This document shows positions 1 to 47,000 of a stretch of 64,000 bases of DNA, piece after piece. The notes below the pieces were generated by a model, which was not told where the DNA came from, did not search any database, and saw nothing but the letters and a program-made list of their open reading frames with translations. The stretch lies in contig CM043799.1 of NCBI GenBank assembly GCA_023974075.1, positions 3,852,428 to 3,916,427 on the forward strand. The letters run 5' to 3'. A program made the translations under genes and the position numbers. This DNA comes from Chaenocephalus aceratus. Taxonomy: Eukaryota; Chordata; Actinopteri; Perciformes; Channichthyidae. Numbering within the stretch: the stretch's first letter is position 1; the number at the start of each line of letters is the position of its first letter.

Positions 1-1569
1 AATTAAAACAGAACGGTAAAGGAAAATACAGTTTCAGTCTCTCGATTTGAAGCTTATGCATTGTACCATGAACCTGTATAGACCTGTAACAGTCAACTGC
101 ATGAGGAGTTGGAAAGGTAGTAAATAATATCTTTAAAAACTACAAAAAAATCCCTTTCTATCAGCTGTGCACCGTTGTGGTGTAAATATAACTATAATAT
201 ATAACAATCTACCAAGTGGATCAAATATAAAAGTCAGCCGAATTAGTGTTGATACTGCAAGGAGACGTATTGTGTGAAAAGAAATGGAAGATGTTGTTTA
301 ATTGTTGATATATTTATGGTCCACGTCACGTATTCAGTTTTGGCGGCATCTCTTCCAGTTTGTCAAAAGGTCTTCTCATCAGGGCGCTCTAAATAAAGAA
401 CTACGGCAGATCTGTAATATGTAATGCAGCCGAACCGTGTATTACAATGCCGTTATGTGATGACTTCCAAAGAGCAAAGCAAGAACACTCTATAAAGTAT
501 TATTTTATTTGAAACATTTTTTTTTCCGATTTCATATCGCATAAACACCATCTCCCAACATGCATTGCGGCTAAAACAATCGATGTTTTAGCCTATCAAA
601 ACCTCTGAAAAAACAAAGGTGTCTCTCAGAATCGAAAGAGAAAAACCTAGGGGAAAAACACAAAAGCATTGTACACAGTTTAAACCAATACATGTCGTAT
701 AATTAACTAGGATAAACTGATGTGTTTTAGTGGATGAGTACTGCAGATATCACTGTTAAATCCTTTGATCATTGGTTTTATTATGAAAACGTCGAGACCA
801 GAAATACTGTTTTCAACCCGTAACTTTACATGGAGGCTGCCGCATACCTCAAATCATCTTCGTAACATCTATCAAACTATAGATCCTACATATCGACTGG
901 ACGTGGATTCTAAAAGTACAATGTACACTTCTCGCTAGAAATCTAATCAAAAAGCGTTTTAATGGCCAAACTATCCTACAATTTAGGATTTTCCAGAGAG
1001 GGTTATTTGTGAATAAACGACGATATGTAATGTTTGCATTCAACGGTATTATAGGACGTGTTAAGCGCTTGAACAAACGACATATTTGGTCGTAATAAGG
1101 GCCTGAACAATCGGCATATTTGGTCTCTATGACTTGGAGGACTTGTTGGCCTTTTTTGTATCAGTTCAAAGAGCGGTCTTTACAGAATGTTAGAATGTAT
1201 ATAATATACTATCAGGAAGACGTATCCAACCATTCTGTTCAATTTCACTGGACATATTAATCTGTCAACTCAATCTTAAAGGATCGTCTGGAAATAAGAG
1301 ACCGCACAATCTCTTCTGCTGCTCCCTCTTGCTCCTATATTTGATTACACAATCCGTCTGTTGAGGCCGTTGTAAAGCTTGGACCTTGAGTTTGTTTACA
1401 GCCCTTTTGAGGAGGAGCAAAGTAATCTGCCATCGAGGTATTCATTCATCCCTCCCATTCCAAACAGACAGGTCTGTTGAAAGAAGGGACGGCATGAATG
1501 TGAAAGGAACGTGGCAGGACAGGCTAGTGAAGGATTAAGCAGAACTGAGTCCAATGGAGCAGTGACCTC
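1..1569. other. 5' flank, no gene recognised
   Basis: AT-rich sequence upstream of the flippase start. I see no convincing exon, RNA gene or TE terminus. The 75-residue minus-strand ORF at 849-1076 has no recognisable motif. Promoter and 5' UTR of the downstream gene probably lie here or further left, but no TATA or CpG-island signal is clear. Confidence 0.4.
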
Positions 1570-37172
<35,603 letters not shown>

Positions 37173-37212
<40 letters not shown>

Positions 37213-37226
37213 CACACACACACACA
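37173..37226. repeat. (CA)n directly after the atp10d stop codon
   Basis: 27 CA-type dinucleotides with one CG step, starting immediately after TGA. Confidence 0.95.
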
Positions 37227-37680
37227 GCTGACGGTTCAGAAGACATGCTGGATGTAATGATAATCAAGTGACCTCCACTCACCAGTTATTTATTTAACAA
37301 TGATCATGTTGCTCCATGCAAGCAACCAAAGAACTTTGGCAAAGATAATGTAAAAGAACATTGGACACATTCTTCACTCACATTGCAGATGAGTGTGTGT
37401 TTAATATCTCACCAAGTTGTATTGAAGACAATCTGTGAGCCATGACATGTAGAATCATGAATCTTCTGACATGTTTCATAAATGACTTTGACCACACTTC
37501 ACACTGTGTCATATATAATAAATATGACACAGTGTTTCTTTAGTTTCTTATCAGACGTGGTACAGTATGCAGAGTTCACTAAATGCATGTGCAGTGATCA
37601 GAACCAGAATGTATGATGTGAGTCACATCACTGTTTCGCTGTATATGTTTCAGATAACTGAGTATAGAATGAGAAATAAA
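37173..37680 (+). other. atp10d: probable atp10d 3' UTR with two candidate polyadenylation signals
   Basis: The region starts with (CA)n (37173-37226). AATAAA hexamers occur at 37517-37522 and 37675-37680. Which is used cannot be decided from sequence. Confidence 0.4.
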
Positions 37681-40117
37681 CAACTATGAATCAGAATTTA
37701 GCTGCAATGAGATTTAATTATTTTGTAACCGATGGCACTGATAATGCTATCATACTGGTTGACATGTCAACACACAGCACTAGCATCCCAGTGGAGTGCT
37801 GTGTGTCCCCCTATGAATGTAAGTTAATATGTATTGGAGCTCTGGTCAATCAACTGCTGAGAGGAGAATCTGGCACTGAAGCCGCTGCTGGAGATAACCG
37901 ACTTTGTGTTTAATTTCTCATTGCATTGTGGTGGTGCGCAGGTAGCATGTGGCTAAAGTTAGCTGTGTGTCTACGTTCTTAAACTATAGAAATTCCATAA
38001 CATCGAAAATCCAACTAACTGCTGTCAACCAAAACACGTGTCCTTCCTCTTTAAGGCTGCATTCGTAAATACTCCAAGGGCCCAAGTACTCTGGTTCAAA
38101 GTAAAACATTGGACAGCGCTGGAATGTACTTTGGGATAACGGCTCACTCTTTGAGCAACAGAGTACCAAGCGCAGTAAATGTGTGAAAGATACTTTTAAC
38201 CAACAGTAAGCTAGCTAGCTCTCTAGCTGGCATACATGTTCTCACAATTAGCTAAAGTTCACAGTAGCCTACATTTTCTCATTTATTTTAATAGCTTGCT
38301 GCCTAGCTTACGTTTTCTCAACTTTAGCTAACTTTAGCAATAGCCTACATTTTATTTAGTTTCATAGCCATATTGTCTACAGGCTAAATCATGTCACATC
38401 ATAATTGTCTGTTATGTTGTCATCCTCGGGCACTCACTATATTTTTCACATTTTTCTTTAAAACATTCAAACTGACCTGTTGGTGAATTCATATAGACAG
38501 GGCCCCTCCCAGACTGCATGGGGCCTCACCTCGCGGAGGGGGCCTCACCCCCCCCTGTCGACGCTCGCGACACAGAGGGCCTCGTCATATAACTTGGCGT
38601 GGGGCCACAAGTTGACCAGGGGCGGCCCTGCATATAGAAATAGAACACTGTGTTTCTTCAAACAACAGCTCCCTTACTTTAGTTTTATATTTGTAATATT
38701 TCAACCCGTATTAAATAGTGTGGTTTATTTACATCCTAACTAAAGTTAAACATGCTAACAAGGTTGCAAGAAATACAGTGATTCATTTTGAAAGGGCAGG
38801 GTAAGTTATGTTGTGTTTACCCTCTAGAGACGAACAGATCATGTTTACTTTGTTCATACTGTTTCACATTGTTGGAGATATTGTTGCATTTCTTCATTGT
38901 TTTTGTTTTTTGCAGTTGATTTGAATTCATTAGAAATAAAGTCAGTCTGGATGTACACCGTGATGGATTGCACCTCAGATTTGTTGTCAGATATTGTGTT
39001 AGAATTAGTAATGGTGGAGACGGGTTGGTTCCTGGAAGTATACATCAACATCTGTATAATGTCAAAAGGTTGTTACTGATGTAAGGTGCACGCCATTAGA
39101 CAGTCCTGTGAGATGTGACAGGGCTGTTGTACATTTGATATGAAATGCCATCATTTCTCAATTCGAACAAAGACCATCTTAGATTAAATAACCTTCAACC
39201 AAATGAAGAACATCAACCTGACACTCCTGGTACGCCTCATGAGTTTCAGTGCGAGAACAGTTCTTCAGATTCTAGTACCCTTGTCAACCCTTTTGGTTTG
39301 ACATATGACGTCTTTTTGTTGTAGCCAGAGAATCGAGGACCCATGTGCAGTCACCGAGGATTGAAGTTAAAGAAGGAAATGTGTTGTATTATAACCTTTG
39401 TAGAGTGGAGACGTGACATTGTGTTCAGGAGGATTTTCTGGAGGGAATAATGATGCTGGCGGAGGACCTGCAGAGGGCGGCAGGTGATGATCTGAGCAGG
39501 AGAATAAGACAAGTCACGCACACAAAAAGCAACAATAACTATCACTAAGCTAGTGTGTGGATGTGCCGCGTACACAGTGTGCATGTCTCACCCACGGGTG
39601 TGGATGGTATGCTAATGGTCTAAACCTGAGAGTAGTGATAGACACTTGGATAGAGGCATTGGAGGGGGGCCAACAGGGGCCAGTGCCCCCCCCTGTGGCC
39701 CCCCTCCAAAATAATCTTTGGTAATACCATCTGTGATAGCATTGCAGCAAAGACAGTGCCAAATATGTGGCAATGTGTTTAGTTTAGTTTTTATAATTGT
39801 AATTTATTTAAAAAAATTACCTGAGTTATTTACACCAATTCTGTAACTGAACTAAACTAAACATGTATATTTTGTCCAGCTCAAATGTGCCCCTCTAATA
39901 AAATAACTGGCCGCAGGATGCCCCCCCCAGTACAATCAATCTACAAGTTAATGTAGGTCTACCTGCATGGTTCTCTCCCCTTTTTGGTTTTATCCAAATG
40001 CTTAAATGTGATTTGAAAGTTGCTTTTTATAAATAAAAGGAGTTAAACAAGTCCTGTAAGTGGGCCTGTTTCATATTTCATAAACATGAAAATAACACTT
40101 TTTATAAATAAGTATTT
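37681..40117. other. intergenic, degraded repeats only
   Basis: I see GC-rich fragments with the look of transposon ends (38500-38635, ending ggggcggccctg; 39655-39940) and AT-rich unique sequence. No exon-like ORF with splice sites was found. Confidence 0.4.
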
Positions 40118-40125
40118 CCTCTAGA

Positions 40126-41008
40126 CAGAGGTGGAAGAAGTATTCAAAAATATCTACTTACAGGTGGGGTATGTAGTTTTGGAGAAACCAGCTCGAGTGC
40201 GCTAGAATTTGAAACTACGCAGCCGAAACAAATCTGCCTCTTCCTCACAGAGCCCCTCCTCCAACACACACAGAACGCGCACATGACCAATGAGGGCACG
40301 AGATAAGTTTGTGCCCAGATGGAAGGCTGACAGGCAGGTAGGCCATCCAGTTACTTTAGCCGGGCCGGCTAAAATGATTGGTCGTGCTTTTTACAGCGCT
40401 ACGGCTGTATTTAATGTCAAAGTATTTCATTTATTCATTGCTATCGGGATGTTATAGCATTCCATGGAATATAACAAAAAGTGTTTCTGAAATAAATGAC
40501 ATACCCCACCTTTAAGTACAGTACTTGAGTAAATGTACCATACTGATATTAATACTACAGTGTGAACAAAATACTACTATAATATGAATACTCAGTTACA
40601 ATTAAAATCCCTGAATTCAAAATGTACCTAAGTACAAGTACCTTGTATTGGCATACAAATGTACTTTAAGTGGCAAAAATAAAAGTTCTTGTTATGCACC
40701 ATATACTTTTAAATTATTGTATAAAAATGATTGGTAATTCATGTGTTCATTACTTCACTAAAATAAAAGGTGGGGTTTTTTTGTATTACTTTATCTACAT
40801 TTAGATAACGTTTAATAATATATGATAGCGTATAATTCTGCAAAGTAACTAAATAGGTTAAACAAATGTAATGGAGTAAAAAGTACAACTTTGCTCACAA
40901 AATGTAGTGGTGAGCAAATGTATAAAGTAGCATACAATAAAAAATACTCAAGTAAAGTACAAGTACTTAAGTAAAAGTACTTACACTCACACTTACATTC
41001 GACCACTG
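40126..41008. mobile_element. probable hAT-like AAGTACTTGAGTAAA element, with a TTAA element inside
   Basis: Starts CAGAGGTGGAAGAAGTAT and ends CATTCGACCACTG. The flanks CCTCTAGA and CCTCTAAT agree at 6 of 8 bases, consistent with an aged target duplication. The interior is rich in taagtaaaagtac motifs. Confidence 0.6.
40162..40511. mobile_element. TTAA-type miniature element with AGGTGGGGTA ends
   Basis: Inverted ends AGGTGGGGTA. Flanks are TTAC (40158-40161) and TTAA (40512-40515). A second, larger member lies at 48436-51120. Confidence 0.7.
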
Positions 41009-41401
41009 CCTCTAATAGGCGTGTCTGAGTAAGTTGAACACGTTCACTCTTTCACTATAGAGAGGTGAAGTCACGCCCATCTTCCGGTCCATGGGACCTT
41101 ATTTCTGAAAAATAATGTATTGAAATCAATGAAGAGAGAAAACGTATCTTTCGATCCCGTTTGAATTGTGCCATGAATTACACATATGATGTTTGTCAAT
41201 CTTAAACAATAATTTCCATGTCAAAAAAGTCACAGTTTGTCGTAAAACTGTTGAAATATAAGACTATAAAAAATACGCAACTAGAAAGACTACAAATCCA
41301 TGTAAATCCATGATGTCATAACTGATAATAATAATAATAATAATAATAATTGTTTTCCTCCACTAAATAAGAGATAGCTAAGATAAGATAACTTTAACAA
41401 G

Positions 41402-41487
41402 ATGCCTGTGTGCTTAGTACCAGGTTGTTATCATACCAGCAATGGGTCTTGCTCGTTCTTTCGCTTCCCGTCTGATGAAAGGACCAG
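41402..41487 (+). pseudogene. THAP-type zinc finger fragment, interrupted
   Basis: Starts ATG and reads MPVCLVPGC, then SFFRFPSDERTR: the C-x4-C spacing and FFRFP signature of THAP DNA-binding domains. The coding sequence is cut by the insertion at 41488 and resumes at 44949 with GWIK before a stop. THAP domains occur in host factors and in P-like and other transposases. Confidence 0.65.
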
Positions 41488-42340
41488 GGCTGCAGTCGAA
41501 TAGTCCATTTAGCACTTCCTAACGGAGTGAAATGACCCGGAAGTACCTCAGTGGCAACCATGATAAGTGCCGTTCGAATTCTAGATAGGAAAGGAGGTTT
41601 CAAACTTCCTTTATAACCTCCTTTAGCTTAGGAACCACTGGACCTCCCTCACCGAAAGGAGAGGAGAAAATGCTGCCCCACAATGCCTTGCAGCCGCAGC
41701 ATTTGCCGTCACTCAACATTCGGCCGTTCACGGAAACAACCGATTATGACGGAGAAATTATATCATGAACGTTACGGTGCTTATTAAGCATTTTAAAACG
41801 TAGGTGGTAAGTTGCCAAAGTGCTTTGTTCTGAACGTTCATCAGTATTATAATCAAAAAGAGAAATATGAACGTTAGTTTTTACTGAAATTATCAAATAA
41901 AGTCAACATTTCACAGTCTTTACTGAGCTGTGTGGGGTTTGTTCAACTTCTAAAAGATGTTTGAACGGTGATATACACACTGATAGATGTTAAGGACTTA
42001 CGTTTATAATAAATACATTTGTATTTATTTTAAGAACTTTTCATACAATGCATTACGAGCATAAGTTTCACTTCCCTTTTTTATTTAAATTCCAACTTTG
42101 GTCATGAAGAATATGTTTCTCTGTTGTCCACGTTCATAAAGCAAAGCAGCAGCATCAGAGCACGGTGCAGAGTCTCTAGATGAGTTCACAGTAGTCCCTC
42201 GTTCTTATTAAACATCCATGTTGTAGTCCGCTGTATAGACAACTGTAGTTTCCATAGTTTCCCCACAGCAGCAGACGCACATTCATGACGTCCGCTGGAG
42301 CATCATAAACACGTCGGATAGTGAAAGTGCAGTCGGATTG

Positions 42341-43351
42341 CAGTGATTCTCAAATGGGGGTACGCGGACCCCTAGGGGTACGTTGGGGTACTGCAGGGGG
42401 TACGTGAGATTTAAAAAAAGTTAATAAAAAAAGTTAATAAAAAAAATACCATGCATGATTACAAAAATAATCTTAGTACAATAAGTTAAATAGAAAACAC
42501 AATTTTATATAAAATATTCCTAGAACCACCAAGGGGGTCCTCATATAAACATGTCAAATTTGTGTATTGTATTTTATAGTTTTGCATAATATATAATTGT
42601 GTTCATTGGTTTGTTAAACAGATATTACTTCAGTTGAAAAACTCCTTGGAAAAATCAGTTTAAATTTGTTTTCGTTATTTTTTTTCATGCATAAAATGAA
42701 AATATCCTTAGTTTGTTGTAATGCATGCATGAAGGAGGTAATATATCACACACTGAGGGAATATCCCTATATTGGAATTATTTGTATAGGCTTTTTCGAT
42801 CAAAAATGTTCGGGGTAGGTGTCATGTCCCAGAAACTTATAGTGAAAGTTTATTCTTTATGTTAGTTTTGTCAGGTCCCTTTGTCCTGTGCTTTATGTTT
42901 ATTCCCTTAATTAATTCTCCCTCTCATTTCAGGCCTCCACGCTCCCCGCCCCCTTCTGTCTCCTGCGTCCTTGATTGTTTTCCCCTGCCCTGATTGTTTC
43001 CACCTGTGTCCCCTTTACCTGTGTATATATTGTGGTAGCTTCCTCCTGTTCATTGTCAGTTCGTTGTCTCTCTATGACCTACGTTACTGCTTACCTCACG
43101 GACTTCTCACGGATCTATGTTATTGATCACTGTTCTAGTTTTCCTCGAAAGAGTGTTTTGGGTTTCCTTGTTTTCATTACTGTGCAAATCCCAGTAAAGT
43201 CTTTATTTTGAAACACTATCCGAGTCTGAGTTTGAGTCGTGCAATTGAGTTCATGCCTCAGAGTTCACTCTTTGACAGTAGGTCAGGGGGTACTCGGCTG
43301 AGAAAATGTTTCAAAGGGGGTACATTACTGAAAAAAGTTTGAGAAGCACTG
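42341..43351. mobile_element. hAT-like element (CAGTGNTTCTCAAA ends) holding a solo LTR
   Basis: Ends CAGTGATTCTCAAA and complement CAGTGCTTCTCAAA, with matching gggggtac blocks inside both ends. The flanks are not identical, so the left junction may be rearranged. Confidence 0.65.
42820..43277 (+). mobile_element. solo LTR of a retroelement
   Basis: 458 bp beginning TGTCATG and ending TTTGACA, flanked by perfect 5-bp duplications GTAGG (42815-42819 and 43278-43282). It has a TATA-like tgtatatattg at about 43022 and a late cagtaaagtc that may act in polyadenylation. No internal gag-pol region remains; the state fits LTR-LTR recombination. Family not assigned. Confidence 0.85.
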
Positions 43352-43464
43352 CTCTAAAGTACCGCAGTCTCTTCTCCTAAGTCCTTTTGAATTCTCCTAT
43401 CCACTATCCCTTAACCCCGTGACGTTTCACTCAGAGGTCAAGGAATAGACGATAGGGTTAGACC

Positions 43465-44901
43465 AGGGGTGCCCAACCAGTCGAAAGCGATCAACCGGTC
43501 GATCGCGGGGAGATTCCCAGTCGATCGCGAGATGTGTCTAAAAATAGAACAACAATATTCTGTTTTATCGTTAATGTCCTATAACATAATCTTCCTGTGC
43601 CAGAATAATGCACTTGAACGCACCAAAGCTTTGTGATTGGCCGGCGTGACCCCATCTTTATATATACAGTCTATGGACCCCATGTGTGGGGGCGTGGTTG
43701 GTGGGCAGTGGGCACTATTTCGCTGACGTTGTCCGTGTCAACAGGAGTGACAGTCCGCACACACACAAGACCGCAATTATGGCAGAAGCAAAAGAGCCAA
43801 AAATATATATTTCACTCCGAGTGAGAGGATGATTATTTTTGTATCTATTCCAATTCAAAGTCCATCTGTCTCATCTGCAATGCGAGCGTGGCTTTATCGA
43901 AGAAGGGTAATTTAGGAGCGGCATTTCAAAACAGTGCACAAACGCTACGAGACGGAATTCCCTCCTAATTCTGCCCTACGCTCCAAAAGGGGAGGGGCCT
44001 GAGAGGACCGCTAAATGCAGCACAGCAGTCCATTTTCACCAGGCCCAACAACAAGAGCAAGGCTGCTCCAGAGCATCTTATCGCGTCAGTCACGTTCTTG
44101 AGAAACACATGAAGTCTTTCAAAGACGGCGAAGTTGTGAAAGAAGCATTCCTGGAGGCTGCCGACGCGCTTTTGGGGGACAGTAAAAATAACAGTAGCAT
44201 TTCAACAGGTTTTTGATATAATAAAAACTCAAGTTAGATACCGTTATTAATCATCTGTAAGTTTTAGTTTGTTTGAACTTATTCATTATAATTATTGTAC
44301 AACATGGTATAAGAATACAAACTTAAATTGATTATAGTCTATTATCAATTCAGGTTAAGAAACTAGTGTTGCTTGCCTCCGATTTTAAAGGCATTTCTTT
44401 TTATAATCAACTAAAATGCAACAAAAAAAGGGTTTGATTCTATTAATTTTGTCTTTTTTATTGTACTTTGGCAGCAGATTCCTGCGTAGCTTCAGATCTG
44501 AGTTGTCTTATTAGTAAACCTAATTTGAATGGCAAAGAAAGGGCTCAGAGTCTTTTCTTTTTCCCTGTGTCATATGTGGCAGCACTGTTCAATGCTTCTT
44601 GAAAACATTACCCACTGTAGTGTGACGTGTTAATAAACTCCAACTCTGTATCAACAACACTGTTGTGTAACTTCAGTTAAATACTTGTATGTGTGAAGAT
44701 TAGAAAGAGGTAAGATAAAGGATCTGCAGTATTTTATGAAGTATTAATCGTACAAAGGTCAGTTTTATACAAGTAGAAGTGTGTATTTACCTGGCAGTAG
44801 GCTGTCAGTAATGGCTACGCCTCTCTATGTGGACTGGTAGATCTCGGCAGACTGGCAACTTTAAAAGTAGCTCTCGGTTCAAAAAAGGTTGGGCAGCCCT
44901 G
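43465..44901 (+). mobile_element. hAT element with a truncated BED-type transposase
   Basis: Ends CAGGGGTGCCCAACC and complement CAGGGCTGCCCAACC. Perfect 8-bp duplication GGTTAGAC (43457-43464 and 44902-44909). The + strand at 43780-44210 encodes, with breaks, a finger (LICNASVALSKKGN; HFKTVHKRYETEFPPNSALR) and SFKDGEVVKEAFLEAADALL, as in GTF2IRD2/ZBED-like hAT proteins. The catalytic core is missing. Confidence 0.88.
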
Positions 44902-45831
44902 GGTTAGACGTTAGGAGCCGATTTTTGGATTATTCGACTGCAGCCCAGGAGTGGCTGGATCAAGTTAGCTGCCTAGCTAGTAGCAAGCACGTTAGTTAGC
45001 ATTACAGCCTTAGCCTTGTCATTTGTATTAGCCTTAACATTAAGTAACCCAAAATGTTAAACAGTAAGAGCAGTAGTCATATTTCGTGAACCCTTTGAAG
45101 AGTAATGTCACACCGGTGTGATCATTCTATAATACACCATTTAAGCCCGGGGGTGAAATGCTAATGCTAACGCTAACGCTACATTAGCATCGGCGATCTT
45201 TTCTACTTCACGCTATCTGCACAAATGGTTAACATTGAACATTAACAAGACCAGGCAGTTCAGAGAGAATCAATGGAAGGCAGGCAGGCAGCTTTGCATG
45301 ACATTCTTCTGGACGTGTTTCATTGTGGTGATAGTGAGGGTAGTCAAGCCCTTTTTTGGCAAGACAGTAGTGACGGCCATCTTGGTGACATGTGTTGTTC
45401 TGCGAGACCAGAGATGTAGTTCATTGAGCGTTTCACACAAAAACAATGTGTTACTTCACAGTTTTACGACACATTTTTTTACATGCAAAATTATCTTTTA
45501 AATTGACAAACATGTGTAATCCGTGGCACAATTCAAACGGGATCGAAAGATAATCTTTCTCTCTCCATTGACTTCAATACATCATTTTTCCGAAATAAGG
45601 TCCCATGGAGGTCCCCCGGAAGGGGAGGGACTTTGCCACTCTATGTGCGTGCAATTGTGCACACGTGTGTTAAACACACACTTTGGCTGCAGTCGGATAA
45701 TCCAAAAATCAGCTCCTAAATTCTAACCCTATCGTCTATTCCTTGACCTCTGAGTGAAACGTCACAGGGTTAAGGGATAGTGGATAGGAGAATTCAAAAG
45801 GACTTAGGAGAAGAGACTGCGGTACTTTAGA

Positions 45832-46200
45832 GCAGTGGTTCTCAACTGGTCAGGCCTCGGGAGGGACCCACTTTTTCCTTAGTCAATAGATTGCGACCCG
45901 AAATTTTGAACCACTCAAATCTATTCAACAAAAGATCGTACAGTAAAATATACTCTTTTCAGCATACATTACTAATTAAAGTGAAGTACAGTGCATATAT
46001 CCCTTATATCCCTTCACAGAACTAAAGTATGCTTTTAAATAAGGTTTAATGAGATGATGGAATCAAAGCTGAACTGCATAACATAAAAAGGCCCACATGC
46101 TGAAAACCCAACCCCAGAAGGGGGGTCTGGGGGATTCTCCCCCAGGAGATTTTTTTAAATACTAACATATAAACTACCCATTTTTTCAGTGGATGTCTCT
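45832..46200. mobile_element. hAT-like 5' end fragment
   Basis: Begins CAGTGGTTCTCAACTGG right after ctttagag and contains a gggggtctgggggattctcc block shared with other hATs here. Its right end was not found. Confidence 0.5.
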
Positions 46201-46386
46201 TTAAAATGACCGCTCAGAGGAGAGGAGTTCTCATTTCTCTAACCGCCTGCTGCTTCCCCTCCTCTCTCCTCGGCACCCCTCCTCGGCTCCTCCGCTCGCA
46301 TCTCCTGTGGGCGGGACTAAGTCTCGAGGATAGGAGACGAGGAGGGGAGTCGAGGAGGGGACATTTAAGAATTGAGAAGCCTCTCT

Positions 46387-46862
46387 AGTGATGGGAATTA
46401 TGGCTCTTTGAAGGGAGCCGGATTGTATGGCTCCGTTCCTTTCAAAGAGCCGTTCAAAAGAGCCGTTTTTTTAGAGGGGGCGGGGTTACAGGTTTATCTG
46501 CAAAATAATCACCAGGATAATGATTGACTGTATTGCCAGACCTAATGTCAATAATCTGCATTGTAAACATGACACAAGGTGGCGCCAAATCCATGTCATT
46601 CATGTCAGTGAATGTAGGCTACTACTTTTAATTTACCCTCTGTATGTGTTAAGTAAATAAAGTTGCCTTGCCTTGAATGAAATTAAACTCTTCACAGAAT
46701 ACGTTTGGGGAACAAAATCAAGCTTTTTAAAAGGCGAGTGCATGTTGGCAGGCAGTGAGTGTGGACCAACGATTGAACGATAAAAAGAACGGCTCTCACC
46801 AAGTACGACTCGGTTCCCCTCGTTCGTACCAAAGAGCCGTTCATAAGAACCGGCTCGTTCGT
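46387..46862. mobile_element. hAT-like element immediately upstream of dapp1
   Basis: Starts agtgatgggaattatggctc and is rich in GGCTCTTTGAA / AAAGAGCCGTTCA repeats in both orientations. It ends at about 46862, next to a (CA)n tract and 85 bp before the dapp1 ATG. Confidence 0.55.
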
Positions 46863-46866
46863 GACC

Positions 46867-46867
46867 G

Positions 46868-46900
<33 letters not shown>

Positions 46901-46928
46901 TGCACACGCACATGCACACGCACACACA
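46867..46928. repeat. (CA)n with CG/TG steps upstream of the dapp1 start
   Basis: 62 bp of alternating purine-pyrimidine sequence ending 22 bp before the start codon. Confidence 0.9.
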
Positions 46929-46950
46929 CTGACTGAGACCTCAGAGAGAG

Positions 46951-47000
46951 ATGAGTGTATACAGCGACGACTCCTCTACCGACGAGTTAGAGACTTTAGG
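46951..47000 (+). CDS. dapp1: dapp1 exon 1 (residues 1-17)
   Basis: A 50-nt exon: MSVYSDDSSTDELETLG, ending GG|GTAAAC in phase 2. The next exon supplies the third base of the Gly and continues WYHHDLSRH, as in human (DLGWYHGNLTRH). An in-frame TGA lies 18 nt upstream; GAG before the ATG gives a good Kozak purine. Confidence 0.85.

Larger units (their letters stand above)
41488..44945. mobile_element. 3.5-kb element with GGCTGCAGTCGAATA ends, itself a nest
   Basis: Inverted ends GGCTGCAGTCGAATA (one mismatch beyond) with 3-bp duplication CAG (41485-41487 and 44946-44948). The interior holds two hAT elements and a solo LTR. A second partial copy lies at 45686-45831. Superfamily not assigned. 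Confidence 0.6.
41054..45645. mobile_element. element with ~240-bp inverted arms and a THAP-like exon
   Basis: The arm at 41054-41290 is inverted at 45380-45645 (shared blocks: tccatgggaccttatttc, atctttcgatcccgtttgaa, gtcaatctta). Between the arms is a THAP-like coding piece. A 3.5-kb element has inserted in that piece. A shorter two-arm copy without the interior is at 54988-55567. Confidence 0.6.

Noticed and set aside
45235..45501. 88-residue ORF near the right arm of the THAP element
   Set aside because: Runs into the inverted arm sequence, which is non-coding in the other copies.
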